Shown here: positions 38,562 through 51,400 of the stretch, piece by piece
Numbering within the stretch: the first letter of the stretch is position 1
How the letters are laid out: each line of letters opens with the position of its first letter
From: Rotaria sordida
Lineage: Eukaryota; Rotifera; Eurotatoria; Philodinida; Philodinidae
NCBI GenBank assembly: GCA_905250125.1
Contig: CAJNOL010000302.1
Span: 101,873 to 165,872 of the forward strand
DNA: 64,000 bases
Direction: 5' to 3'
The notes under the pieces: generated by a model
Databases searched by the model: none
What the model was told of the DNA's origin: nothing
What the model saw: the letters and a program-made list of their open reading frames with translations, nothing else
Position numbers and translations under genes: made by a program

Positions 38562-38945
38562 TTCATTCAAGAGCTACAAGAGTTTTTCTGAGATCCTCAG
38601 ATTGCAATAAATTAACTTTGGAAGACTCTAAAATGGCTCCACACAGGAGTAATTCATCATGCTAAGTCGAATGGTGATGTGTATTTTCAACTTCACAGCA
38701 ATCTTAGACCATTTTTCAAATGCTGACAAAACTTTGAGTTTTACGCTGTTGCATAAGGAGAATTTTTGAAACTTCAAAAATACTGAAGTCGTGGTGTCAG
38801 GTCGTTTTGAAACTAAAAACCAACATCACCATTCCATTCAACGCGATGAATTACTCTTGTATGAAGCACTTTTGGAGCCTTCTAAGGTCGATTTTCTGAA
38901 ATCGGGAGTCTCAGGAAAACGCTTGTAATTCTTGAATGAAAATGA
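38562..38945. mobile_element. Foldback (imperfect palindrome) element C
   Basis: The arms meet near 38755. Landmarks: TTCATTCAAGAGCTACAAG (left end) pairs with CTTGTAATTCTTGAATGAA (right end); GGAGTAATTCATC (about 38647) pairs with GATGAATTACTC (about 38847); GAATGGTGATGT pairs with ACATCACCATTC. No coding frame. It is the shortest of the three intergenic foldbacks. Confidence 0.75.
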
Positions 38946-39155
38946 TTAAGAAGGTGGAGTGTTCGTAGATCGAAAGAGAAGACTTTCTCTATCAATTGAC
39001 CCTATTACGTACCAAAGTCTAATGGGAAATGACTTCAGAACGTCATTTTCAAAATCTTCGCTAGGAACTCATCCGCTTGGTCAATTGTTGATCAATCAGA
39101 TTTCGACATACTTTGACGATTCAGGGTGTTCTCTCTTAAAAGGTGAAGACTCCAG

Positions 39156-39201
39156 CTGTCTTCATCGTTCGTATCAAACTGTCTTCATCGTTCGTATCAA
39201 A
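39156..39201 (+). repeat. Perfect 23 bp tandem duplication
   Basis: The unit CTGTCTTCATCGTTCGTATC plus AAA occurs twice head to tail with no mismatch, so the duplication is recent. Confidence 0.9.
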
Positions 39202-39403
39202 AGTTATTCAAAGAACAAGCATCAGTATTCTTTTCTGAAATGGATAATAGATAGTATTTATTTCTTTAAGTTCATCCAAATGCTTCTGGAATAAATATAT
39301 TTTATTTTTTTTTCAAATAAGAGAAAAGCAATCACATTTGACAGTATACGTTTTTTTTTAGTGTTGTTTGTGAATTCATCACATTATTCAACAAAAGTTT
39401 ACA

Positions 39404-42400
39404 TTAATATCTCATTGTCATTTGTACTGTTTGTAGTCTTACACGTTGCGTACTCTGATAAAATTTAGTGATGATAACTACTCGACAATGCCATATATGA
39501 AGACCAAAAGCAATCGCAGTTATAATCAGAAACGTAAGAAAGAGTCCACCCAAGGCATCAAGTGAAAATGTTTCACTTTTCGAATCATCAGTATGATTTG
39601 GATTACTTGATGATGATGATGATGAACATGTTCGATATTTAAGCCATATATTTTCTAATGATTCTAATCTTTCAGACTCACGCATAGCCAATATATGAAC
39701 ATCTAAATCTCTCTTGTATAACCAATCTTTAGGTAAAACAATACCAAACAATGATTTAACAAAACCAACACCAGTTACAGTTAATTCATCACAAAAATAA
39801 TTATTAACAGCATATTCAATTACAGATGAATCCCATATGGATGCATCAATTGTACGATCAAGTAATTTTGAGTACATATCTTCAACTGTAGAAAGATGAT
39901 GATATATAGAAGAAATATTTCGTATATAATAATCTGATACAGCTGAATTAGTGATAATACCAATACGTGAAAAAGGTAAACGACCATTTTTAATATCATC
40001 AATACCAGATATAGATGGTTGAGCACGATTTAATGTAAGAAACGATGAAAGATTAGCTGTATATGTTGCAACAAGAATAATACCTAATGCATATAAACCT
40101 AAAATTGTTAATCGACTTGAATGTGTTGTTAAACGTACATCACCACTCATAATCAAAATACTAGTTAACGCCTGACATATACCAATTACAATAGATTTTA
40201 ATTCGAATTGATTATCTTCAGTTTTAATATTTTGATATTCAAAAAAGTAAATCATAAATGCTGAATAAATCATAATTGAAAAAATAGCCGCCCATACATC
40301 CCAAGTAAATGGATTTAAACATGAGAAAAGACTAAGCGATGAAGAATATGGTTGTTGTCGAGTTATTATTCGAAATGTATTTTCATGAAATGGTGTAGAA
40401 AAATCAACTGTTAAAAGACGACTTGAAGTTATTCTAATATCAGATAAAACAATATCATATTGACGATCATCACTTGCTACTGATGCAACAAGAGAATGAT
40501 AGTCTGTTGATCGATCAGCTACATCAATAGTGTAATTAAAATGCATTTTCTGTTGAAGTTCACGAATTAAATCAGCAACAAGGCCATAAATAAAAATATT
40601 TGGATTTCTAGTTGACAGAGGATCAATATGAAAATTAGCTTGTTTATCAAGTTTAATATTGTTCACAGATTGACCTTGAGTTGAGACATTGTGTAACATA
40701 ACGAATGGCGGTGCTTCCATGACACGAATTCGCAAATGTTGACCTAAATATATTCGATATAAGTTATATTATTCCTTAATAAGGATATAAATTTAATATA
40801 TTTTTTTTTTCTATTAAAATAAAAAGACAACAAATAATAGCAAAGAATATTGAGAAGAAATTTTATATTAATTGACAGATTTCAAAATTGATCTGATGAA
40901 AAAGCGTCAATTTTTTTCCACTCTAAAAACATTGTTAAATGAAAGTATCTCAGTAGTTTACAATTACTGTGATGTCAGTTCGTTAAGATCACATCCCTTT
41001 TTTGAACAAAAATTTTTAGAAATATTAGAACTCGTAGTAATCTTCTTCAAAAGAACAAACAATGAAATTTCAACAATATTTTTCAATAAGAATCAATTCC
41101 ATTCGGAAGAGATTTATTATATCGTAGTCTTATCTTAGTTCAAACAAATGAAGACTTTGTTCATATTTTACTAATTGATACATGTATGATATTCTTTAGA
41201 AATTCAGATTTGTTTACTCGTTCTTTTGTGTAATGTTTGAGTTAAACTACCATAAGACTTTGTACGGAAACTAGGAATAGCAGAAAAGAAATCATCTATA
41301 GTTAATGCAATTTACTATTGCGTTCTGTTATTCATATGGTTCCATGAAGTGAACCAAAGTTCGCCACTGTCAATGCAGTGTGTTCAAGCTCGCGTTGACA
41401 GTGATAGAATTTGATTCACATCTGTTTTCAGTTTACTTCGTGGAGCTTCTTCGTGTACGTTCAATCCAAGAGGAACAAACTGATTTCGTGGTTTCAATGA
41501 TTTCAAGTGGTTTCCTTGATTTTATCTGAGTAGGAATGTAACAATACAATACCGTAATGAGGTATTGGTATGGCTTGAGGGTGTACAGCTCATCCTTTCC
41601 TTTACTTCAAAATAAATGCATCAAGAGGTTGTTAGGGTCATATGAAAGGAGACCTCGGATAACTCCATTATCGGTTCGAACAACACTAAGTTTAGTCCTT
41701 ATAATAAAGAAAAAAATTCTGCTGAAATCTAATTGGTTGATAGGCTTTTGGTATTGCTTATTCTTTCTATTTATTATAAATTGGCAATACTTTTGTTTTT
41801 TCAATAAACTTTTTCCTGACCTCGAAGTTGTGGATAATCAGTAGGCACTGTGTCTAATCCATTGTTGGGCCAAATGATGTTACTATTGCCTTGGTCAGTG
41901 GAATTCGTCCAATTATGTTTTATTTCATACCATGTCATTATTTGTTTATAACTTGGTAATCGTTTTCCTCTACTAGAGTTTTGCTTTATACCTTGTATAT
42001 TGTAGAGACCATACATGGCACCATGAGTACGGTCATATGAATGATTTTTATGAAAATGAATATTTCCTGACACACCGAAAAAACTAGTATTTTGCAAATA
42101 CATAAGATACTCGGTATGATTTATCAATAAACTATCAAAGCATGTAGATGATTTATTCATTGATGGTGATTTGTTGTCAAGCGATGATTTATTTAATGCT
42201 TGAATCAAAGCCCAAACAGCATCAAATGTATACATGGCAAATGGACTAACATCGGATAAACATTCTGGAACATTGGTTTTATCATTTGACAAATTATGCC
42301 ATATATTGAAAACTTCTTTTTGTAATGTTTCATTAACACCAAAGGGACTACTATTACCTATAACAGGTACGACAGCAAAAACACCTCTTAACTTCAACCA

Positions 42401-43742
42401 ATCATCTTGTTTGAATGTATTGATATCAATCTGAAAATAGTGCTGATATATAATATAAGTCAAAATGAATTCATTAAATAATGATCACCAAAGGGCATAA
42501 AATAAGTCATCAGTATCATTACCAGGCCCCTCGATGTGGCAGGGGCTGTCGAGGGCTAGCTCTCGACACTTTTTGAGCGTGTCTGCGAAAATTTTCTTGC
42601 TATTTGTCTACGAAATTTTTAGTAGCGCTTAGAGTTCGGATTGAAAGGGCTCGGCTGTCGCAGAGGTACTTCAGTACACCTAGAAAATCTTGTTGAAGAC
42701 CTCTTTTTTTTTGCTCTTCACTTCTGACTTTTGGGAAAATTAGGATGGCATTTATGAGTACTGTCTGTGAAAAATTATTAGCCCCCGGCATTCTTGAAAA
42801 CAATCGAGAGCCCTGATCAATACGAATGAATATCTACATATCTGTAGTTTTTTTTTAATGATAGAGTTTAATTTCTTTTAGGAAATGGAAATAAACTATC
42901 GAAAATGTATGAACTATTCAAAAATTAAAAATATCGTTTGAATTTACCTTATTTGTCATTATCCATACATAGCTTTTGCCAAGAAGTTCTGCATCAAGTG
43001 CATGTTGAGTAATTCTTGTAGTTGAACTTTGATTAGCCCAAACTAATACAATACGAGATCGACTTTTTTCTAATGTTTGTTTTAAATCAACATTAAATTT
43101 ATCATGCCACGGATCAAATATTAATCGTTCTTGAATTGATAAATTTAAATAATAAAGTTCTGATAATGTTTTCAATCCACCATAACCATAATCATCTTTA
43201 CCAATAATTATTGTACAAGTTGTCCATGAAAAATATTTGAATAATTTTACAATAGCTTCAGCAAGAAGATTATCCGATGGTATAGTACGATAGAATGTTG
43301 GATAAATAAATGTATCATCAAGATCAGCATTTGTTGCAGCATAAGAAACAAGTGGTAAACCTAGACGTGCAGCAAATGGAGCAAGATAACGTGCATTAAT
43401 TGAACTTGCAGGTCCGACGATACCTATAACATCAGATTCTGTTTGATTAGTAATTGATCGGCAGACAACTTCGAGTTCTGTAAAGCCATTGGTATTGGTA
43501 TTTGTCTGAATAATAGTGTAATTGATGGGATGACCATTCACATAGATTTTGTAGTGATTAGCAAGAGCAATAGCTACACGAAACATTTCCATACATTGAA
43601 TTGTCCAATGGGAATTTTGATCAATATTCGAATAATAATAAGATACATTCTGATATTCATGAAAAAGACCAAGAATTCGAACGGTATTCAAAGAATCGAT
43701 AGATAGAATAAAGCAGATAAATAAAAAGAAAAAACGAGACAT
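39404..43742 (-). CDS. Ionotropic glutamate receptor subunit, 3 exons
   Basis: Ligand-gated cation channel subunit of 914 aa. Exons on the minus strand: 43742-42948, 42430-41821, 40743-39404; phases close. A signal peptide is followed by a large periplasmic-binding-type N-terminal domain (IGIVGPASSINARYLAPFAA, SWTTCTIIIGKDDYG), in style closer to GABA-B/metabotropic receptors than to animal AMPA receptors. The ligand-binding core has the carboxylate-binding Arg in DIRITSSRLLTVDFSTPF (about R577) and an acidic residue in ASIWDSSVIEYAV (about D773, Asp as in NMDA subunits). M1 lies at about 617-636; M3 carries YTANLSSFLTL (the SYTANLAAF gate); M4 at about 862-887. The pore loop reads ALTSILIMSGDVRL, lacking the animal QQGCD motif. 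Rotifers have such receptors (AvGluR1 of Adineta vaga is known). Introns are 517 and 1077 bp; the donor of the second is GTCAGG. Confidence 0.92.
40744..41820 (-). other. Long second intron of the glutamate receptor
   Basis: A 1077 bp intron between the N-terminal domain exon and the channel exon, far longer than the ~55 bp typical here. It contains a small hairpin (CACTGTCAA / TTGACAGTG at about 41370-41403). The frames at 40872-41138 and 41557-41844 (+) have no recognisable similarity. No mobile element could be delimited. Confidence 0.5.
42518..42825. mobile_element. Small foldback-like insertion in the first receptor intron
   Basis: A GC-richer block of about 310 bp inside intron 42431-42947. 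Its ends are inverted (GAGGGCTAGCTCTCGA at about 42550 versus TCGAGAGCCCTGATC at about 42806). Its centre forms a stem (GAGGTACTTCAG with TTGAAGACCTC, about 42663-42700). Similarity between the arms is weak in the middle. The outer motif AGCCCTGATC also occurs at the left end of the TRPM intron 4 insertion, so both may belong to one family. Confidence 0.45.
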
Positions 43743-44599
43743 TATGATCCCAATGAAAGAATTTTTAGTGATATTTATATCGAATACAAGTGCTTTTTTT
43801 TAATTTTTTTGAACAGATGTAAGTCGTTTTGTTAAAATCATGATTGATGACGACAAGAAAAGTAATATATATTAACAATAAGCTTTTTTGCTTTTATCTT
43901 TTCATGATTTATTTCTCGCAATTATTTTCAATTACAAATTGTCAGATATTATTTGTGGAACGTTATTTCATCTGGATAATTTCTATTCAGAAGAACTTAA
44001 ATATGCTGATTATAATCCTAGATGAATTTATTATGTCGTTTTGCGTACAATACTAATTCAATCAATTGTAAATTGACATTACCTTAATGAAAATTTGTTT
44101 TTTTTTAATGCCTGATAATTCAGTGAGAAGTGAAACTTTTTTTCAAATGAAATTATTGACAAATATTTTATGAAAATAAACATTTATTTTTTTCTAATAA
44201 AATTATCAATAATGTATATTTCTTAAATACACACTCATATGATCATATTCGACATCTGTCTATTATTGCCAGATTGAGAAGAGGAAAAAAAATGAAGTAT
44301 TTTTCTTTATTTAGTTGCCATATTTTGATATCGTTATTCTCGAACAAAGATAGAGTAAGATCATTGATGTAATATTAAGAAGATTTCTGTTATAATAAAA
44401 CAAGTATAAAATATATACATTATAATATGGAAATGAATTTTATTTTCTTTAGACAAATAAAAATCTAGTTTACATTGAATTCGATTATTTGATTGTTATA
44501 AAAATTGATGACTTTCAAATTGTCATAAATTAATAATAGAAAATAGTCTTATATATTGTGTTCGAAGACTTGTTCGAGTTTAAAATATTTGGAAGATTA
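43743..44599. other. Spacer between the glutamate receptor and sirtuin genes
   Basis: About 860 bp of AT-rich sequence. It must hold the receptor promoter and the sirtuin 3' flank. Nothing specific is recognised; the frame 43844-44056 (+) is unsupported. Confidence 0.5.
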
Positions 44600-45577
44600 T
44601 TATTGTTTCAATTTCTTCTTGATTGCTTCATCAATTAATTTCAAAGCTGTTAATGCATCAAGAGCAATTTCTATTGTTTGTCCTTTACTTTTATTTTTGT
44701 AATACAAACTAATTATCGAATGTTCTTCTAATGGATTAATACGAATAAAATCAGCTGTCCATCTTGAATCGGCAAATATTACTTCACTTTGTGCTCTAAC
44801 GGTTGGAACAGCTGTACCAGCTCCTAATTCAATAATTAATAATCTGCCTTTTGCACCAGCAATGTCAGATTTAAATTTTTCGTAATGAACGATTTGTTCA
44901 TTTAATCGATCGTCTAAATATTCCCAATCGCCAAACATTAATACATTTGGTCTTGCTAAATTCTTACAATCAGGACATTGCGGTAAAGGATCAATAACAC
45001 AATCCGTTTTTGAATCTACATTCAATTTCAATGCATTGTTAGTATCCCATATATGTTTACGACATTGATCAATACATTGCATATAATGAACAGAACCATG
45101 ACATTCAAGAACTGCTGATTCATTCCAACCTGATTTTATCCAATGACCATCAATATTACTAGTAAAACTAAATGAAGATTTAACATTATTCAATTCACTC
45201 CATCGTTTAGTAATTTCATAACCAAGATGTGGAGCAGCTGATGTATAAGCATTGTATCGATATGCCCAAAAAGCATAACCAAAATTAGCCGTATTGTGTT
45301 TATCACTATTACCTTGTGGCTTTCGAAACCATTGTGGATTACTCATATCAGTAAAATCTAATTCTGGATGCTTTAATAAAGGTGGCCAAACACCAGCTGC
45401 AGCACCTCGAAATGTACCAAGTCCACTACTTACACCCATTCCAGCACCACTAGTAAATAAAATAGCTTCACAATTAAGTACTAAATCGGCTGCTTTTTCA
45501 ATAAGTGATTGCATTTCAGCATTTGTTTTCTGTTGAACATCTGTTTTAATATCTTCTAATAACTTTGTCGATGCCAT
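44600..45577 (-). CDS. Sirtuin-family (SIR2) NAD-dependent protein, intronless
   Basis: Single-exon 325-residue SIR2 protein; the family removes acyl groups from lysine using NAD, and some members transfer ADP-ribose. Core motifs: SGAGMGVSSGLGTFRG (43-58, NAD-binding loop; GAGxS/GIPxFR is more usual), TSNIDGHW (139-146, the NID motif), catalytic His160 in ECHGSVHYMQC, a Cys4 zinc site (C168, C172, C201, C204), RPNVLMFGDWE (209-219, RPxVVxFGE) and GAGTAVPTV. All catalytic and zinc residues are present, so it should be active. The GMGVSSGLGTF variant differs from nuclear sirtuins and looks like a bacterial/protist-type branch. There are no introns, unlike most neighbours. It lies 2.9 kb from, and on the same strand as, an ADP-ribosylglycohydrolase gene. 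Confidence 0.9.
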   Translation of the reverse strand: MASTKLLEDIKTDVQQKTNAEMQSLIEKAADLVLNCEAILFTSGAGMGVSSGLGTFRGAAAGVWPPLLKHPELDFTDMSNPQWFRKPQGNSDKHNTANFGYAFWAYRYNAYTSAAPHLGYEITKRWSELNNVKSSFSFTSNIDGHWIKSGWNESAVLECHGSVHYMQCIDQCRKHIWDTNNALKLNVDSKTDCVIDPLPQCPDCKNLARPNVLMFGDWEYLDDRLNEQIVHYEKFKSDIAGAKGRLLIIELGAGTAVPTVRAQSEVIFADSRWTADFIRINPLEEHSIISLYYKNKSKGQTIEIALDALTALKLIDEAIKKKLKQ

Positions 45578-48452
45578 AATACAGATGTATTTAATATCTG
45601 AAAAGAATCAAAAGACAATCAATGAATATTAATCAACATATCACATGACACACAAAAAAGAAAACTATCGACCCAATATACTTCAAAAATACTTATAACA
45701 TAAATGAGAATTCGAATAGCATTGTTACTTCCTCTTTATTTTCATATAGAAAATAAAAGTCGAAAAAATGTCTTTGTTTTTCTTTTTCTTGTTTAAGAAG
45801 AATAAAAAAAGCATGTCTTATGATTCTATGACGAAAAAACAACTTAATTTAAAGTGAATGTTGAAAACAAAACAAAACAAAACAACTTAATTTAAAGTGA
45901 ATGTTGAAAACAAAACAAAACAAAACAACTTTTTCATTTTCTCTTTCTTCTTTTCAAGAAAAGGAAAATGACATCTTTAAAGATAGCATATAAATAATGT
46001 AAATCGAAACACCTATTTGTTATCAAACCACACAAATGAATCATAAATGCACACATACTGACTTATTCGTGAAGAAAATATAGTATTTGTCATTTATTAC
46101 TACGACAACAACAATCTTCTGTGTATGTGCAGAACTGAATGAGGCATTTCTGTAGATATGATACTTTTCTTTCTTTTGCATTCTCACACATTTATCAGGT
46201 CAAATATTTTTACAATCAACAAGGCAGACATTTTTATGAATACTTTCAAATCATACATCAATATCTTTGTCAAACACACTTGAGATAAGCTTCAAAAATA
46301 ATTAGTGCACGACAAAAGTTTCGTCCCTGTATGCGCTTGTTCATCTGGCATATAATTAAAAGACAAAAAAATTTGACGTTGTTATCACATATAACATTTC
46401 CTAACAACCTATTACTCATATTCGGCTTCCATCTTTTATCATTATTATTCTTCAAATTCATCAACTAAATTGATAGGAGTAAAAAATCTAACATCTGACA
46501 TGTGAATAATGGTTATCTACTCTAAAAGAAATTCAAAAGCGAATGAAGTAATTCAGTGTAAGAGTGTGTTAACTTTGTAGTGATCACCGAATAATCACTT
46601 ATTTATTTTTCCTCGCTTGTATGAAATAAGACTATTGACTGAATCTGATAGACTACATGACAAAATTTCTCTCACCAAAGACCAACAAAAATTAGTCGAC
46701 AATTATATATTGAAACGTTCGACTGGAACTTCCAATCACTACATCTTCAACAAGTTCAGTGGTTGAGTCAGCTAACGTGCATTGATAGGTATATAGAGCT
46801 CTAAACTATGATTGACGCAAACAACACACTTGTATCAAGACAGCTAATGTGTATGATCAATGAAACTCAATCATCAGATTGGCCACCTTGTTCACCTAAA
46901 TTCAATATGACTGAGTATTATGGATACTCGCTGCAATGAAAGAGGCAGAAAAGCGAGGTCAACTTGTCAAGGAGAGAGCTAAAAGCAGGACTTGATCAGA
47001 AAAAAAGTTATCTAACAGGATATTTCATATACTCCTACTTATTCAATAAAGAAGCAAACAACTAAAAAATCAGAATGCTCATTGTGTATGTCTGTAAGTC
47101 TATATGTTGTTTTGTAAACTTTGCTATTGAAATAGAATAATATATTCATTTCAATAGGATCGAAACTTTTGTCGTATACGAAATGTTTTTTGTTGAACCA
47201 AAGATCGGTAGCAGCGTTGATACACTTTGAATGAAATATGTTTCACATATTCATTGTGATAATTATTTCAATTTCATTCAAAACTAGTCACTGATATAGA
47301 TTGAATTAGTTTTTCTTTTTCAAAATATGTTTTTTTTTAAATAGCTTTTGATAGAAACAAGATAGAGAGTTGTGGTTTTCACTTTTAGAAAGAGGAGATG
47401 AAGACGCATTGAATCATATATTACAAGTTTTTTTGAGGCTTTCGATTGACTTTTTTGAAAAGCAACATGTCCTGTGAGGTAACTATAATAAATTTTCAAT
47501 TATCAGATGTACATCCGAACTGCCAACGGATGATTTACAAAACTACATAAGCCTCAGATTTTTAGATTTAGTTATTCAGAAGTCATAGATATTCTAGTCA
47601 AAATTCTCGACTCATTTTTTAAGCAATTGTTGTGGAAAAAAAAATCACATTTTTTTTTTTTTTTTTTGTTATGTTGAAAAGAACCATTTTTCTGATACTA
47701 CTTTTAATAAATTTGATTTAAAATAAGTCAGAATACATTTTAGGAGAACCTATAGTATATGATCCCATACGGCTTCATGTTCTCTTTCCAATGGTGAAAA
47801 TGGTAGCGATCTATTTTTTTTCTATTAAAAGTTATTAAAAAAATATCCACCCGCCTTTTTTTTGTGAAATCAGCATTAGTATATGTATCAAAAAAAGATG
47901 TACGTACGTTAAAATCGTTGTACTTCCTTTTCTAGATTCGTAATGATTAATACATTATTTTTAGAGTGAATAATAATGCAAATGTAATCTTTATTATTCA
48001 ATAAAAAAAAATGCTGTTTGAATACATGTACAAAATAATTCTTTTGCCACTCAATTGATTTGATTATATTACATTATCAGTGCATGCTAAAAAAAAACAT
48101 GCATTAGTTAAAATTAAAGTAAAAAAGAAATTGATAGTCATGACATAGTCTTCTTAAATTTGATTTTAATAGATCTTAATAATAATAGTACAAGAAAAAA
48201 CAGCCAGATATCTAATATAGTTATCAAAATAATTAAATCGACCAAAAAAGAATTTTTTTTTTCTTTTTACAAAAAAAGATGATGATACTTGAATTGAAAA
48301 TGATTTTTTAATGAAATTGTAAGTTATGAGAAGTTTTGACATCGAAAAATTTCTTGTAAGCCGATAAGAATCACTAATAATGTTGAAGATCTTTAGTAAA
48401 AATGTACGATTTTGGTTTAATGTTAGAATAGAGTCGGTTGAACTTTGAATCT
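45578..48452. other. Intergenic region without a recognisable gene
   Basis: About 2.9 kb of AT-rich DNA. It includes a perfect 43 bp tandem duplication (45841-45926) and long T runs (for example about 47651-47668). From 46460 to 47070 composition is slightly less AT-rich, but no frame or family is recognised there. Confidence 0.5.
45841..45926 (+). repeat. Perfect 43 bp tandem duplication
   Basis: Two identical units beginning AACTTAATTTAAAGTGAATG and ending in an AAAAC repeat. Identity is complete, so the event is recent or an assembly artefact. It lies about 260 bp upstream of the sirtuin start, in its probable promoter. Confidence 0.92.
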
Positions 48453-51400
48453 TCAATTAGCGGCATTCATTTCATTTCTTGGTGATTTTCGGTTATATTG
48501 TTTCCTTGAAATACCAGGACTAGGTCTATAGACTGGTGATAATTTTGATGCTGAAATTTGTTCACGGGCTTTTAAACTACTAATTTCATTCAAATTAAAT
48601 TGAGAAACTGTGTATTGATTTGATATCAAGTGATTATTTGAATCTAAAACTGAAAAGAAATGTTTATAATACAAGCGAATCTATTACAAAAAACTTACTC
48701 TCAACATCTAAAATACTATGCCGACGAATTTGCTTTCCAATTGGTACTGTTTTATTTCCTGAATTCCGATGGGTCAAAGGAACACTTTCTATGTTAACAT
48801 CCAATATTTGGTGTTCAATAGGAACTGAATTACCAGCATCAGCTGTACATTGAGAAGATGGAAGAATTACGTCCGTTTGTTTCCAGTTTTCTCCTTCATA
48901 TACTATCCATTTACTCAAATTTAAAATAAATTTATTAGCATACACTTGATTTACCCATTTTTTCGGAAGTTTTTTATATCCATAGTATGCACCAGCTAAT
49001 TGACCATAAATGGCAGCTGTTGTATCAGTATCATCACCAAGATTGATAGCAGCAAGTACACCCTGCTCAAAGGAATTATTATCAGACCAAAATGCCCATA
49101 GAGCAGCTTCAAGAGCATTGACTATATAACCTTTGCCACGAATTCCATCTTGATATCCACCTTTTTTCTTATAAGATCCTTCGGCAATCTGTTTTATCTC
49201 TTCACAAAGTGGTTTATTACCGAACCATGATTTATGTTTTTTGTAAAAATCTTTATCAAGCAATTGTTCTTTCGTATAGTCATTAAGTGTGGCACAAATC
49301 AAAGCTCCATAATATCGACATGCATCGTATGCTTTGTTATCACCATGTGTAATTTGTCCACTGTAGCCAGAGAATTCTGTAGCTTCTTGTGGATGTTTAT
49401 AGAAAAAAAGTGGAACAGGTGCAAGACGCATAAGAGCTCCATTACCAGCGACATCAGACTTACTACAATACACTGAAAAATTCTGAAGAAGACTAGGATC
49501 TGAAAGGTAATCTAGTTTTTTAAGAGGGATACGATAACTTTTGGCAAACACTGTTTGGCGATGAATAAATTCTTGTAGTGATTGAGAAGTAGCTGCACCA
49601 ATATCAAAACAATGTCCTGTAGATGACATATATCCATGCTCAAACCACCATTTGTAACGAACTAATTGATCATAAGGTATAAAATCACGACGAGCCACTA
49701 GTGAAATACCCAAACAAAGAGCCATTGACGCGTCATCTGTGAACTAAAACATTTATATCTTCTATATTGATTGATAAGGAGAAGTTTTCGACAATATCTT
49801 TGCATATTATTTAAAAGATTGTATACTATATCGTTTTTGTTTTCATAAATTATATAGTTTATAGTCGGTAATAATCCTTAGTATCTCTCCCAGACTAAAA
49901 CAAGCCGTATGTAAGGTTAAATAATCTTTTAAAAAAAGTAGTTGCTGTTGCAACAAAAAATTCTTATCATGCCACTATTACTTCAAAGTATCCTTTAATA
50001 AATATGCTGGTTTTTTTTTCGTTTATGATAAGAAAATTTTAGTCACAGTTTTTGTAAAAAAAAATGCAGTTAATAGTTTTGTATAGGAAAATACTTTTTC
50101 CTTTTCGAAGATGATCATTTTTATTATATTATTTAACTAATCTGGTTCTATATAGCAATTCATTTTCAAAAAAAAAGATATCAAATATTCGAATTAAATT
50201 ATATATAAAATAAACAGCCTCATTTTTTAACTGTTTTGCGTAGTTTCTAATTTCTAATTAGTGACGTGTTCAATTTACGTAATTCATTTTTATTGGATGT
50301 TATTTTGAAATCAGCAGTAGGTATGAATTGACGGTAGAATGATGTTATGTTTGCTTTCTACTCGTGACTAAATCAATACACTCAAAATTGAAAAATGCAT
50401 GACTTTTTCTTGTTTCATCGATGAAGGACGAAAAACGAAACATTAGTTATGCTGGTGTAAAATGAATGCAATTCTACAGAAAGCAACTGACAAATCAAAT
50501 AGAGGTTTAAATGAAAGTGAATGTCTTGAAATTTTTTTATAGAATTTATTATATGAAATTTTTTTTCAATCAATAAAAAAGTTTACATTAACGTTAATGG
50601 AATTTTAAAGTGATCTACTAATGATTGAAGTCAATAGTGAGAAATACTATCTAACAATTCAAACTTCAGATGTCTCTATGATATAATGATTTTATGATCA
50701 TGAATTTTTGTGTTAGTTTTCTCAATTGTAAAATACAATGAAGAAATAATACCTGTCCTTTTTTAAGACCCCATGTACCACCTCCTTCTAGGTCTTTGAC
50801 TGGGTTTAAGAGTAAATACTCATGAGGACGAAACTCAACATGTGCTCCAAGAGCATCACCTAAAGCCAATCCAATCAATGAACCAAAGGTTTTATCTAGT
50901 AGTTTTTCATCGATTAGACCAGGTGGATCTTCCATTCCATTTTCAAGTTCATCAGGCTTCTTAATATGATAATTTGCATGATACTGAAGACGAAGCCACT
51001 TTTTTTCTAAAAATACAGAGCGAAAAGTTAATGAAGATAGTATTTAGTTGTTTTGTGAAATAGAAAACATTAATTCTTACCTGTTTGAAATTGGCATGAT
51101 GAATGATTAGCTCGTTTCAGTGGTTCTAAAACAATCAAACATAAGATAATAGTATAGATTGTATATCTTTATCATGAAAAAAAAATATATTAAATCATAT
51201 GTAAATGAAAAACAAAAAATACATTATCCAACATTTTTCGGAAAGAAACTTCTCGAAAACAAATAATTTGTTTAAAAGAAATTACTAGTAGAGAATAAAA
51301 ATTATTCATTATTCAATTAACTGGTGTTGTGAGATGACAATTCATCTAAAGCTTATTTGAATTACATGTTCTTTTATCTTATTTTTGTTTGTTAGTCATA

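Larger units (their letters stand above)
38052..39403. other. Intergenic region with foldback element C
   Basis: Holds an imperfect palindrome (38562-38945) and a 23 bp tandem duplication (39156-39201). The frame 38959-39294 (+) overlaps that duplication and has no recognisable similarity, so I do not call it a gene. Confidence 0.55.

Noticed and set aside
45294-45536. 80-codon plus-strand frame opposite the sirtuin
   Set aside because: Antisense shadow of the conserved NAD-binding region of the sirtuin gene.
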